From the NCBI RefSeq assembly GCF_021018805.1, contig NC_086253.1, positions 34,597,583-34,661,582 on the forward strand: DNA of 64,000 nt, in the 5' to 3' direction. The stretch comes from Prinia subflava. Lineage: Eukaryota > Chordata > Aves > Passeriformes > Cisticolidae. The first letter of the stretch is position 1; every line of letters begins with the position of its first letter. Positions 15,221 through 26,180 of the stretch are shown piece after piece. The notes under the pieces were generated by a model. That model did not search any database and had not been told where the DNA came from. It saw only the letters and a list, made by a program, of their open reading frames with translations. A program made the translations under genes and the position numbers.

Positions 15221-15224
15221 TTGT

Positions 15225-15640
15225 GTTTGTAGGCCTGCCTGGAAAAACTGGACAAGCTGTGTAATGCTGAGTGCACACCACTCAGATTTCAGTCAGGTTG
15301 TATGAATGCCAGCATGGTATCAGACCCTCGTGGAATTACTGATGCCAGGCTGGTGTTGAGGGCAGGCTGTTTCACAGCTGAAGTTAGACTGTATTCCCCT
15401 CTCCAGCCCAGACTGTCTCTGTCTTGCACTGCATGTGCAAGAGGCAAACCAAGGCAATGCAGCAGAGGGGGCTGGTGTGTGTGCACAGGGCATCGGTGCC
15501 ATTGGCCACTGATGCAGCACACGGGCAGCTCTGGCTGGCCTGACACAGCTCAGGGCTCCGGAGGGGTTAGAAACACAGCGGGATAACGGCTGGCAGCTGC
15601 CCAAGAGGCCTTTCCTCATGGCATGACTTATCTGAGGACA
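15225..15640. other. GC-richer islet of unknown nature
   Basis: The base composition is clearly richer in G and C than the surrounding DNA, and overlapping open frames of 85-99 codons occur on both strands (15302-15586 plus, 15320-15619 minus). Frames open on both strands over the same bases are what GC-rich sequence with few stop codons gives, so I do not call a gene. It could be an old LTR or other decayed transposon, a conserved element or a non-coding exon. No family motif is recognised. Confidence 0.3.
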
Positions 15641-18158
15641 ATCAAATATTCCACCTAGGATTCCCTAGGGAAATAAAAGTATAAATAATCAGTTATCTCA
15701 TTCAGCTGAAGCAGAGGACTAGCAAAGTACAGAGTGCATGTTAGCAGCATGGTGCCTTCTCACTCCTTCATGTTTCCTGGTTTGCCTCTTCTGAACTCAT
15801 ACTCCAATACCCTGTTTTGGAAGCCAGCCATAAAAAAGGCTAACTCAGACAATAAAATCTGGGTGATCTACTGAACTGTGACTGAGATTTGTGACCTGCC
15901 TTAAACTGAATCAGCTTCAACTACAAGATTTCTTACAAGCAGCTCTCACCAAGAGCCTGGCAGAATGTCAACACAGTTGTACTAAATATTCGACACAAAA
16001 CTTGCTGAGAACCACATGGTATCATGTATTGTCATGACAGTAACTTAGAGCTGGATAAATTCACAGGAAAAAGAATAATTAAAAAAAAATAGAAAATGTT
16101 TCTTACAGAGAAGAAGGTAATATAGCAATTAAATTATATTGAACAGAAAATCAAAAAGAGGAACAATACTAAAATTACTTCAGGCACCCTCCTGGCCCAC
16201 TTTGAATACTTCATTGAAGTTTGAAAGTTTGATGCCTTGTCCAAAATTTCTCCTGTGAAAGAAAGGGAAAGGCACTTCCAGATATCAAACCAGGCTTAAA
16301 GATCTTGCACCTTTACACTTGTTGAAGTGAGAGTGTTGAGCATGGACATGTTGGTGAGTATTTGAATTCGCTTAATCTACATCCTAAAGTTTGCTTTTCA
16401 GCACAGCACTGAACCTTTATCGGCACATTTAGATGCAACTGGAGATATGGGCAGGGAGTTTGCAGTTTCTATAATACTAGCCAAATGCTGATGGGCAATA
16501 CTGTGCAGAGGTCCCTATTCCTATTGATCAGTGCCTTTCCTGCTCCCTATCACAAAATTATTAACAGAAAAAAGTACTAATATATTCCTCTTTATACTGA
16601 ATTGAATTTCTGTCTCTCATATCGTTAATGCTTTAGTCTTTGGGAAAAAAAAATAAAATTTATCCTTCTTTAACATTTTTATTTTCTTTCCTCAGAGACC
16701 AGAACAAGGAAAATATTTTGATAAATTTACCACCATAGACGTGTTCTTTCCTCCAGTTAAACTAACATTTTAAGAAAATCTCTGAGTCTCCTATAAAAAC
16801 GAAACTTCAGTGTTTGATCAGAGTCAAGAAGTCTATTACACACATACTTAGCTTTTGATCTAGAAAGAGACTGTGGGATTGGAACTAGAGGACCACAGTT
16901 TATTCTTTGTTAACTGACTAAACATTTAACTGATTAGTCTTGAAAAATAATAAGAATCTGAAATTCAAGCTGAATATCAATGTGCTCACACAAGGGGTGG
17001 AGATAAGCCATTAAACATAATATATAGCTTTTAAACCCACAGAACATTTCTCATCTTCAGTAGTTTCTACTGAAATTGTAGTGACAACAGAAAAAAATTT
17101 ATGTGAGAACTATACAGAAGTGTGTAGTAAGGCACTGGAAAAATAAAAAGTATAAAGAAAAATTAATCAAGATTTAAAGAAGTAGCAAAGCAAGCAGAGA
17201 GCAATTTCTCCATGGCCAGCATTGTCTACAGATCCAGGCCGCTCCCTGAAATCCATCCATTTATCATACAGCATTGGAGTCACTTTGAAAATGATTCCAT
17301 TGTAGTCAGCAACACCCAAACTGCAAATGGAAGTTATTAATCAGACAACAGTACCACAGTGTTTTCTACTGTCAAGACAACAACCACTGCTGATGAATGA
17401 ACAAGAGGAGAGTTTGTTTTAAATTAAGATACACCTGTATGTGATAACTTGGGTTTCAGCATTTTGCTGCCTTATTTTGGTACAAAATTAACCTTTTTAT
17501 TTGATAATTTTTTCTTAACTTTCCTTATCTCGATTTCTGTGTTAGTTCACAGGACCACAGCAGAAAATAGGCAAATTATGTAAAAATTTTTCTTTTCTTC
17601 ATAACAGATTGGGAAAATTATGATTTTTTTATTATATTACATTTTTAAAATGAAGAAATTAAGAACATCATGGTCTTCATTATAATATAAAAATGTTTAT
17701 TAATTTTGGGGAACACAGGAGGAAACACAGGAAAATATTTTGTGTTCTTTAACTGGACTGGTTGATATTACAGCTTGTTGGATAAAACTTTGTGAGAAAA
17801 AAATCACCACAGATAAAATTTAATACAGAAATTCCAAGAGTTAATAAGATAAGAGTAGAAGAACTACTAATTGCAAAATTTCTGGCTGTCTGATTTCAGC
17901 TTGATTAACAGGTTTCATTCACTTGTTGGAATTTTGTGATCAAAAAAGGTATTAAAATGTTAACAAAAAAATCTCACAGAAAGGAAGAGATTAAGGCAGC
18001 ACTGGAAAAAATGATGCAGGAGTGATACTGAGAATGAAATATGGTTGTGCAGAAACAATTGAGTTTAAAAATGAAGTACCTGGGCTAGCCTAAATTTGAG
18101 AGAATAATATGTTTTAAGCAACATCATGCTTACTCGTGCACAGTTGTGCTGCCATGCT
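15641..18158. other. unique AT-rich non-coding DNA
   Basis: Nothing recognisable. Short chance frames only, no transposon signature and no RNA gene seen. Confidence 0.6.
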
Positions 18159-18215
18159 CATAGAATGGTTTAGGTGGGAAGGGACCTAGTTCCAACCATG
18201 GGTACCTCCACCATT

Positions 18216-18640
18216 TAGAGAAGAAAGTTATGATCTGGAATGTATTTCCAGAAACCTTCTAGATTGTTAATGGTCTGTTATGCTGTTCCTTTAACAGATA
18301 CTGGGGTAGTTGAAGAGCCCCACGAGAACCAGGCCTTCTGAAGAGAGGACTGCTCCTATCTGTCTGTAAAAGGCCTCATTCACATGATCTTCCTGGTCAG
18401 ATGGCCTGTAGAAGACCCCCACTATAATATCATCTGTCCCTGCACTCCCTTTATCCTGAGCTAGAAGCTTTTGGCCGACTCCTCATCCATCCCAGGCGGA
18501 ACGCCATGCACTCCAGCTGACCATTGACAGAGTGGGCAGCACCACCACTTCCTGGCCTTCCATATATGTTCTTCCTAAAGAGCCTATATCCTTCCATTCC
18601 AACATTCCAGTCACAGAAGCTACCCCACCACATTTCTGTG
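18216..18640 (-). pseudogene. CR1 ORF2 endonuclease fragment, broken
   Basis: In CR1 the N-terminal part of ORF2 is an apurinic-type endonuclease that nicks the target DNA before reverse transcription. The minus strand keeps recognisable pieces of it in more than one frame: WWGSFCDWNVGMEGYRLF (near 18580-18633), TDDIIVGVFYRPSDQEDH (about 18380-18440) and, further 3', NYPSIC and SRRFLE (about 18240-18330). Internal stops and frame changes rule out a product. The frame ends abruptly at the junction to the CR1 3' terminus instead of running on into the reverse transcriptase. Confidence 0.75.
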
Positions 18641-18999
18641 ATGCCAGTAAGATCATATCGCTACAGACATGCACATGTCTAAATCCTTGCCTATTACTCA
18701 TGCTACTTGGTCTTCCACTGAGGCTAAATCTAAATTGTGCCCCCAATGAATCCAACTTACTGGCTGAAGTGGCTGGAATTCCTTTGTGCTGTTCTTCATG
18801 TGCTCTCCTGCTGGCCTGTGATACCTCTACAGGCTTCTGGGCAGCTATTGCTGGCACTGGCATCAAATTGGTAGGAGTGGAACGGATTAAAATTGCCCTT
18901 CCCTGGAAAGTTTCATTAAAAGTCTTCATCATCTTGTCAAATGTATGAATGAAGATGCTGCTGTCTTCCTCTGACAGATGAGCTCAATCAGCCCCCAGC

Positions 19000-19800
19000 A
19001 GACCAGGTTTCTCAAAGTGAGTCCCATGGTGTAACAGATAAACCCCTGGCTGTGTCACCATTTGTCAATTCACCAGAGTCAGCCAGTCCTTTAAATTCCT
19101 CTCACTAGCAGGATTGGTGAAAAAACTGCCTGCATTCCAGAGTCCCTTCCTGCTGCTTCCAGGACTCTGTAGTCCTTCTTGATACTCCTCAGGCTGCTTC
19201 TGGCTGCATCACTGGTGCCCAAGTGAAACAATGGCAGTGGATAGTAGCCAGGAGTCAGCATATGGCTTTACAGTGTCTCGGTGACATCCCTGAGGTGAGC
19301 TGCAGGTGAGCAGTACTCCTCTCCAGAGAGCACTTCAGGTTGCCAAATGGGTGCCTCCATAGCTCTCAGAAGAGTCACCTGCTATTTACCTACTGGTAAC
19401 CTCCTTGTAGCTGCATGGTTGTCGCACAGGGAGCAGGTTGGACTGCATTACTCAGCCCCAGCAGCTCTCCTGAGGTGACGGGCCTCTCCTCTTCAGTTTG
19501 CAGAGCAGTGAACGGGTTCTTTAAGGGCACCTCAGGCTTCAAGGAAGTCTCTTTCCCCTGCTGGTCCTTGCCATTGCACTCTTCCATTCTCATGTATTAC
19601 TGGCCCCCTTCCTACAGTGTGTGTGTTGTTGGGGAAAGTTTTCAGCTGTTTGGCTGCAGGCTCTGGGTTCCCTGCAGACTGTACTTGGAAACAGCTATTT
19701 AACTCCTTCTCAGCTTCCCTGATGTTATATAGCCTTATCACCACCTCCTGCAGCTCAGCCACCTGCATGTTCCACTGACCTGGGCAAGTGAACCTATTGC
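19000..19800 (-). pseudogene. CR1 ORF1 remnant (coiled-coil and esterase-like segments)
   Basis: On the minus strand the part nearest 19770 translates as MQVAELQEVVIRLYNIREAE, a charged, Leu-spaced stretch typical of the N-terminal half of CR1 ORF1, whose product binds the element's RNA. Nearer 19080-19245 another frame gives FHLGTSDAARSSLRSIKKDY, the esterase-like domain of ORF1. Stops and frameshifts separate the two, so it is a pseudogene. It lies directly upstream of the endonuclease remnant, in the usual CR1 order. Confidence 0.7.
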
Positions 19801-19815
19801 GATCAACCTTTCCTG

Positions 19816-22800
19816 TACTTGTGATGTGTTTCTGCAGGGAATGGATAACACATATCTTTTTAGGGAGATACTCTTTGTAACTTTGACCTTTGTCACAAAA
19901 CCTTACAGAAATGTGTCAATGAGACAAAATCAAAATCTACAGTTGGGCTCACCAGGTTCACCCTATCAGAAAAGGGAGCAGTGTCCTAGTATGAAGACTA
20001 AGAACAGTAAAGTACAAGAAGAAATGGTAGCATAGTCTATCTGAAGAAAACACTTGTAAAGGTTGTATAAAGGATGAATAAAGCACTGATTGACATGAAA
20101 CTGGAGCAAGAATTTGAGAGCATGGCTGCAGTCTGAAGTTAGGTCAACTGCCATATTCGTTCCTGCCAAAGTGCTGGTAAGGTTTGTCGCTTGAAATAGA
20201 AGCCTGTAAGACAGACTGGGGAAGAGACCACAGGTGCAGCTTGCCCCTGTACTGTCATAACAATAAATAAGGTTATCTGTCATGATTAAACCATCTGGAG
20301 AGGCCCTTTATACTGTACTGAATAGATGTTATACATTTATTTAAGGTTAAGAATGCTTAAGACAACACTGATTTGCAAAGAGTAGCCTGTGTCCTATAAT
20401 TAAAGGCAGTATCACTGTAAATGTACAGGCAAAAACTGTAGAAAGAATTTTAAGGGAATTTTAGTACTAATGATTTATAAGTGATGACACACAACTTTAA
20501 AAAAGAAAAACAGATGACTGTTCAAAATGCTATATACTACAGCAGTTCAGTTCTGAAAGCAGTGATCCAGTCATCAGTGTCTGTGTATTTCTTCCTTTTT
20601 AGAGAACTTATTTAAAACAGAAGCCGGTTTCATCATATATATCAAAAAGCTGTATTGTAAGAAAAATTACCTACCCTGCAAGTAGCAAATTCACAAAACA
20701 CAACAAACAAATCTATCCTTTTCTTGCCGTTAAAGTATACACTCAAGCTTTGTAATTCAGGGTATATATGGAAACCCAGCTGATCATGGGATTACCTATG
20801 GGACAAAATTAATCACAGCTAAAGGATCTGGATTGAGCTGTAGCCTTGACCTAGCTCCTACTTCTGCTACAGAACACAAAAGCTATGTAAAAGACTTTTT
20901 TTCCCCAGAAATATGAACGATCACTACACTTACTTTTGTGCTGCTCTCTCCTTAATGTAGTGCACGCTTGGCATGCTCCCTAAACATCACAATAGGAAAA
21001 TAAGTGATAGGTATCATTCCTTTCCTGAGAAGCAGACAGATAGATTGAGAAATATTACATACCATGCTGATAGACTACAGTGTGTGCAAGTTAAACCAGC
21101 ACTGAAATTAATTTCAGTTCCTTTGTTTTATCCCTTATGAGCTCTCTTCTGACAGACTCTAAGTCCCCTCAACTTCACATATATCGAATATGAAGGACCA
21201 CAAGACATTTGGTACTCTGAGAAAAATCTGCCTGTTATCTGTTTTCCACATTAAGTCCACTTTGCTGCAAAAAGCTCCTGTATCAGCATTTCTGTCTAGA
21301 ATCATGAGGTTGCTGCAGCCTCAACTATAAACTTACAAAAAAGTAGCTCTTTCTCTCTTTCTTTAGCTATCTCTTCTTTTCCCAATAAACTTGGCACATT
21401 TCTCTGTAACGCCATCTTATTGTGGGCTGCAACATATGGGGTTTAACAACATAGCATCAGATTGCAATTTTTAGCCTAGCCTTTCCTGTTCTCCTTCACA
21501 AAATAAAGATGAGTGCTGCCTACCTTCAATGACCCTCAGACAAAAAGAGCACCTTGTCAGAGATAATTTTCTAACAGATGAGCAAACCTTCAAAACAAAT
21601 ATGATGTCTTCAAACATAAACATATCTCACCTCCTTAGTTTTAAGCAGGCAGTTTAACACAGCTTAACTTCCCAAAGATATTAAACCTGAAAGATTCCCT
21701 GGCTTAACAGTCAGGAAGATGAAGCAGGGCTACCACAGCATTTCTGTGCTACTATTTAGCACCTCTGAATCAAGTCACCAGCTGTTGGAGCTTAGCCTAA
21801 ACAACAGTAAACCAGAGAAGAGTAGCAAATTAGCACTTCCCCTCTTGGGCTGGCTGGCTGATACTTTAAGGGGAGGAAAATAAAGGCCTCATTAAAGTTG
21901 CTTTTCTTCACCAAGAAAAGCAAGTCAGTGTAGGATAATACCCTGAGAGTGTTTGCAGATAGCAAAAAGAAAAAAGAAACAAACCACCAGACTTTGCAAT
22001 AGGAGCACTTTCTGCAATGTAATGATCTCTTTCTGCATCATTGGGATGTTGGGGACAATGTGAATATCTTTTTCTGATACTCACCAGCTGATTGAACTTG
22101 ATGAAAAATGAACTTGCACTTAGGAGATTTCTTTCTACCTGCATGCTGCAACTCAGGGTTTCAGGTTTCTTTGCATCTATGGGAGCATATGCCCATCTCC
22201 ATTTCTGGGCCACATCCATCTCTCATGGAATCCTCTTTCTTGAATCTGTGAAGATTCTACCCTTTTTTTGTATTTTTGTTTGTTTGGTTTTGGTAGCTTG
22301 GTGTGGGTTTTTTTCTTGGTTGTTGCTGATTTTTTTTTTTTAATCTATATATTTTTACCCCACTATTGAAACTAAGGAAAAATTATTAATTTTCATAATG
22401 TGTAGAGTTGTACATGCCACTTTTACTGACTGCCCTTGTAATTAGCCTAGGCAATGCTGATTAAATATTCTTTGACTTTTGAAAAATACCTTAATTGAAA
22501 TACTTTACTAAAATTACATTTAGGTTGAGTTTTTTCCACCCCCCACATCTGTTTGAACTGAGTACTGAAGGAACTTGAAGACATCGGCACACAGCCTTCC
22601 AGCAGTATTGTGCTCTCCTCTGGCTGCAGAAATAACCTTTAACAAAACACAACAAATTCCTTGTGGTGGAAAACTGAAATATTTGAGTAAAGTTGTTGCT
22701 ACTATCCTCTACTCATGCAGATTAATGCCACAAAGTTTGGGAGTAGTATTTCATTGGCAAACCAGCAGCAAACTTAGTCCTTAAAAAAATGGTTTTAAAA

Positions 22801-25800
22801 ATTACTTCTAATCATAAATATGCTTTGTTTACTTGCTGTTGTTGATAAAGCTGGTCACAGTCCAAGGTCAAACTGGTACTAAGTTAACTTTATGTCTGTG
22901 AAGCATCAGCGCTTAGTGAGAAAGAGTTTTCTGAAGGCTTGGAAAAGTAGAAAAAAATGCCATCAACCTAACTTTGCAAAAGTGTTCAAGTTGAACCTGG
23001 CAGTCATTTTTATAGAGGTAACCCAGCTCTTGACAGTCAAGTATCACACTTCTGGTTCAGAGGTTACCTCCGCTTTATCAGTCATGATTAAGGACCACAT
23101 CACTACAATTTCTGTTGCAAAGCCATCATGGATAGAAGATATTCACTAGAAAACTCAGTGTTTCTTTCCTGTGTGCTGTTTCTGTATAGGCCTTTTTGTC
23201 TAAGACAATGCAGAAAAACATCTAGTTTACTCTTCAGATTTAAAGTAAAGCAATCTGAAAAATTATGATGAAACTGTCCTTTTAGCCAAGTAATGATCTG
23301 CAAAATATCTCCTTCTCATCGTTAGAGACAAGTTTGTACTCTGTCTTATAGGAAAACTGAAATAAAAAAAGCCTCATAAGATGCTGATTAAAGCAGCATC
23401 TTTATGTACCGCAAGAGTTATACAACTTTGAGCTTTCTATTTGCATTAATTAAAGGTGTAAAGCAGTAGTAAAATAGCAAAACTGTATCAATATATATAC
23501 CTATATATACACCTATGCCCTGTAGCAAGTGTTATAATGTTTTTCTGTGTGCACAACACTGCTTTTGCTTACTGTATGTAACTAAGGAAAGTATTCACCA
23601 TACTAAACTTTCTGTTGATAATTCTAACAGGCTAGCTTGATTTCTACTTTAAAATATCTGTGCACATATTTGCTATTACACTTCTCTTATTCAGTCATTT
23701 TCTAAGTCAACAGAGTGATCTGCATCAAAACAGCTTGTATTTATCACACTTCATGTACTCAAATTGTATGTCACCCTGTTAAGTAAAGTCCAAGGAAATT
23801 CTTGATTGATTCTGAAGTTAGCCATATGGTTATCTAGCAAGTCAGCAGAAACGAAATTCATTACCAAAATCACTTTTATGTAATTATTATTAACTAGTAT
23901 TGTTTTAATGCTTATTTTCTGTAATCTTTGGTTGGGTTAAATGGCAATGGTAATTTAGTGGTGACTGTAATATAACCAAAGCCCACTAGTGTGTGAAAAA
24001 AGGCAAAAATCTCAAAGCAGTTCAGAGAGCTTGTTTTATGTCAGCTAGACTGGAAAACAAATACATTATGATATTATGTAATCATGCATCTTTTAATGAA
24101 ACTCTAAGAAGTGAAACCAAGGTTTTCCTTACATGCTGCCCCTTTCTACCAGAATAAGGATAAGGGTAAGAAAAAACCCCCTAATACTTTTCACAACATC
24201 TAACCACTTTCAGCCACTTTTTTCTTTTGTAGGAATAGGAAAAGCTCAAACTAAACTAAAAATAATTGCAAGGACTATTACTGGAGTTGTAAAAGCAAAC
24301 CCTGAGAAATGAGAATTTTCTGTCTTGGGTATCTGCATTTTAATATTTCCCATATTTGCATGATCCTACACTGTTTTTCCCAAAACTCTTCTGCGTCACT
24401 GAGCACGGATGTGCTCTGGGCACGAATAAGGATCACTTCATGAAGGGTGCTGTTACTCATTAGACCCCTCTCAGATTTCTGGCACAAGCTGCAAAATGTG
24501 AAATAAAGAAAGTGGATGCTATCAGAAGGACTTTTCCATTTATTAAACTTCTTCTATGTAGAAATGGATTTTAGATCCTATTGCAGACTTCCTACAGGGC
24601 ACTGCACATGCCCTAAAATGAATTCTCAAAATTGATACCAAGTGGTGTTTCTGGGTCTATGGACCTGGCTTGAAACTTTTTTGTGCACTTAAAGAATGAT
24701 GAAGATTCACAACTTCAAACATTTCTATATCTGTAATATTAAGCTGTGTCATGAATGTAGATCTATATGATTCTGATTTTCTGCACAAATAGGGCTCAGC
24801 ATCTTAAATTGTGTACTCAGATCATTGGATTTTTTTACTTTAATCCCTATGACTGCTTGACACAGAATTTTAGGCATAGCCTTAAATCATTGTAAATTCC
24901 TGGACTTCTGACTCTTGCTGAAGTTTTCAACTTCAAGCTAGGCATTCAAAATTCTCAAATATTCCTATCTGTGATGTAGCTAAAAGGGAAGCATTAACTT
25001 TTCACCAGCTTGTGTATGGACAGAGAAACTCAAGAGTGACCTGCAGATCAAGATGGAATGCATGTGCTGCCAGCAAAAGAGCACAAGAGCATGATGTAGA
25101 TACTGAACTGTCAACCACTTATGAGACCAGTTGCCTGTGCAATGCCATCAGAATCACAGTAGAGTCGACAAGAGCACATTCATAAAACCATAGTGGACTT
25201 GGGAACTTTTAAGCACTGCACTTTCTGGAAAAAGTGTGAACAATCTATATTAGGATTCCTTGTAAATCATTCCTTTTGCTTCTGAGTCTTTGAGCCAGCC
25301 CTATTCATCTACTCTGGCTCCTATGACAATTACAGAGAATAATGTCCTGCTCCAGAGGTGGGGTTTGAAATTAAATTGACAATCATGAGTGGAACTCATG
25401 CAACAGTGATGAGTATCATGCAAAACCTTAGAAGGCAACAACTATATAGTCCAAAATGCCTTGGACCATTCTTTGTGCCAGGATGATTGAAAAAGCTATT
25501 TGCCATCCCAGCTGCTTCTGTGGTCTGAATCAGGGATGATCTGGAAAAAAAGAAGGAATCACGTAGCTGAAGATTGTAGCATTTGATATATAAAAATCAC
25601 CTAGTTGAAATTTACATGGGCAAATTTAATTCTAATATTTGTAACTCCTGCTCACTTGATTTTGGAACTTTGAAATTTTGTTGTTCTAGCTGTTTTCACT
25701 CTGCTGACAACTCTATACACAGAGAGATGTCTGTTGTGATAAAACATGTTCCAGCTCCCATTAAACCTATGCAACAAGAAAGAAGAAAGTAGAAATCCCT

Positions 25801-26049
25801 CCTGTGTTCTGGGAAGCTGCACAAGAGAAAAAAAAATAAGATTTTGATATATTTTTTATATCTTTGAGAATTGGCAGGGGTGCTTTATCAGTCAAACCTA
25901 CAGGTCTTTAATCACTAGTCAATGTAGTTCAAACTCATATGTCAGGTCCCACTTGAGCCAATACGTTTATTGAGTCATTCAGCATCTGGTGGACATCACT
26001 GAATAAAACTGATATTATGCAGATTTGAGAGTTATTTGATGGTCAAAAA
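19816..26049. other. unique AT-rich non-coding DNA
   Basis: No gene or recognisable transposon. A T/G-rich low-complexity patch lies at about 22258-22345. The segment from about 25.0 to 25.56 kb is somewhat less AT-rich and more complex in sequence, but I could not match it to a gene or a repeat. Confidence 0.55.
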
Positions 26050-26061
26050 TTCTGTATTATT

Positions 26062-26180
26062 TATAAAATTATAATTAATTTTATAATTAATTTTATAATT
26101 AATTTTATAAATGAATATAAATATTTTTAAAATTTAATAATTTTTATAACTATAAAATTAATGATAAATTCTATATTATT
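26062..26180. repeat. AT-only tandem repeat, 12-base unit
   Basis: The 12-base unit TTTTATAATTAA recurs head to tail about three and a half times at 26066-26110, followed by decayed AT-only sequence to about 26180. The motif TATTATTTATAAAA occurs just before the array (26055) and again at its far end (about 26174), so the array sits between two near-identical short direct repeats. The unit is largely self-complementary and could form cruciforms. Confidence 0.8.

Larger units (their letters stand above)
18159..19815 (-). mobile_element. CR1 LINE, minus strand, reverse transcriptase deleted
   Basis: This is a copy of the avian non-LTR retrotransposon CR1, read on the minus strand. At its 3' end (18159-18205) is the family's terminal sequence, seen here inverted as CATAGAATGGTTTAGG followed by GGAAGGGACC. 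From about 18216 to 18640 the minus strand translates, with frame breaks, as the ORF2 endonuclease: pieces such as GVFYRPSDQEDHVNEAFYRQ and SRRFLE, and an upstream part with MEGYRLFRK. From about 19000 to 19800 it translates as ORF1: an amphipathic part with IREAEKEL, then an esterase-like part with FHLGTSDAARSSL. Many stops and frameshifts make it dead. A full CR1 would have a large reverse transcriptase between the endonuclease and the 3' end; here that whole segment is missing. The 5' limit near 19815 is approximate. Confidence 0.85.

Noticed and set aside
18532..18948. 138-codon plus-strand frame
   Set aside because: Antisense shadow of the minus-strand CR1 ORF2 and ORF1 remnants.
25020..25560. 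possible processed pseudogene
   Set aside because: Translations in the frames I tried showed no sustained protein similarity, and there is no poly(A) tail.
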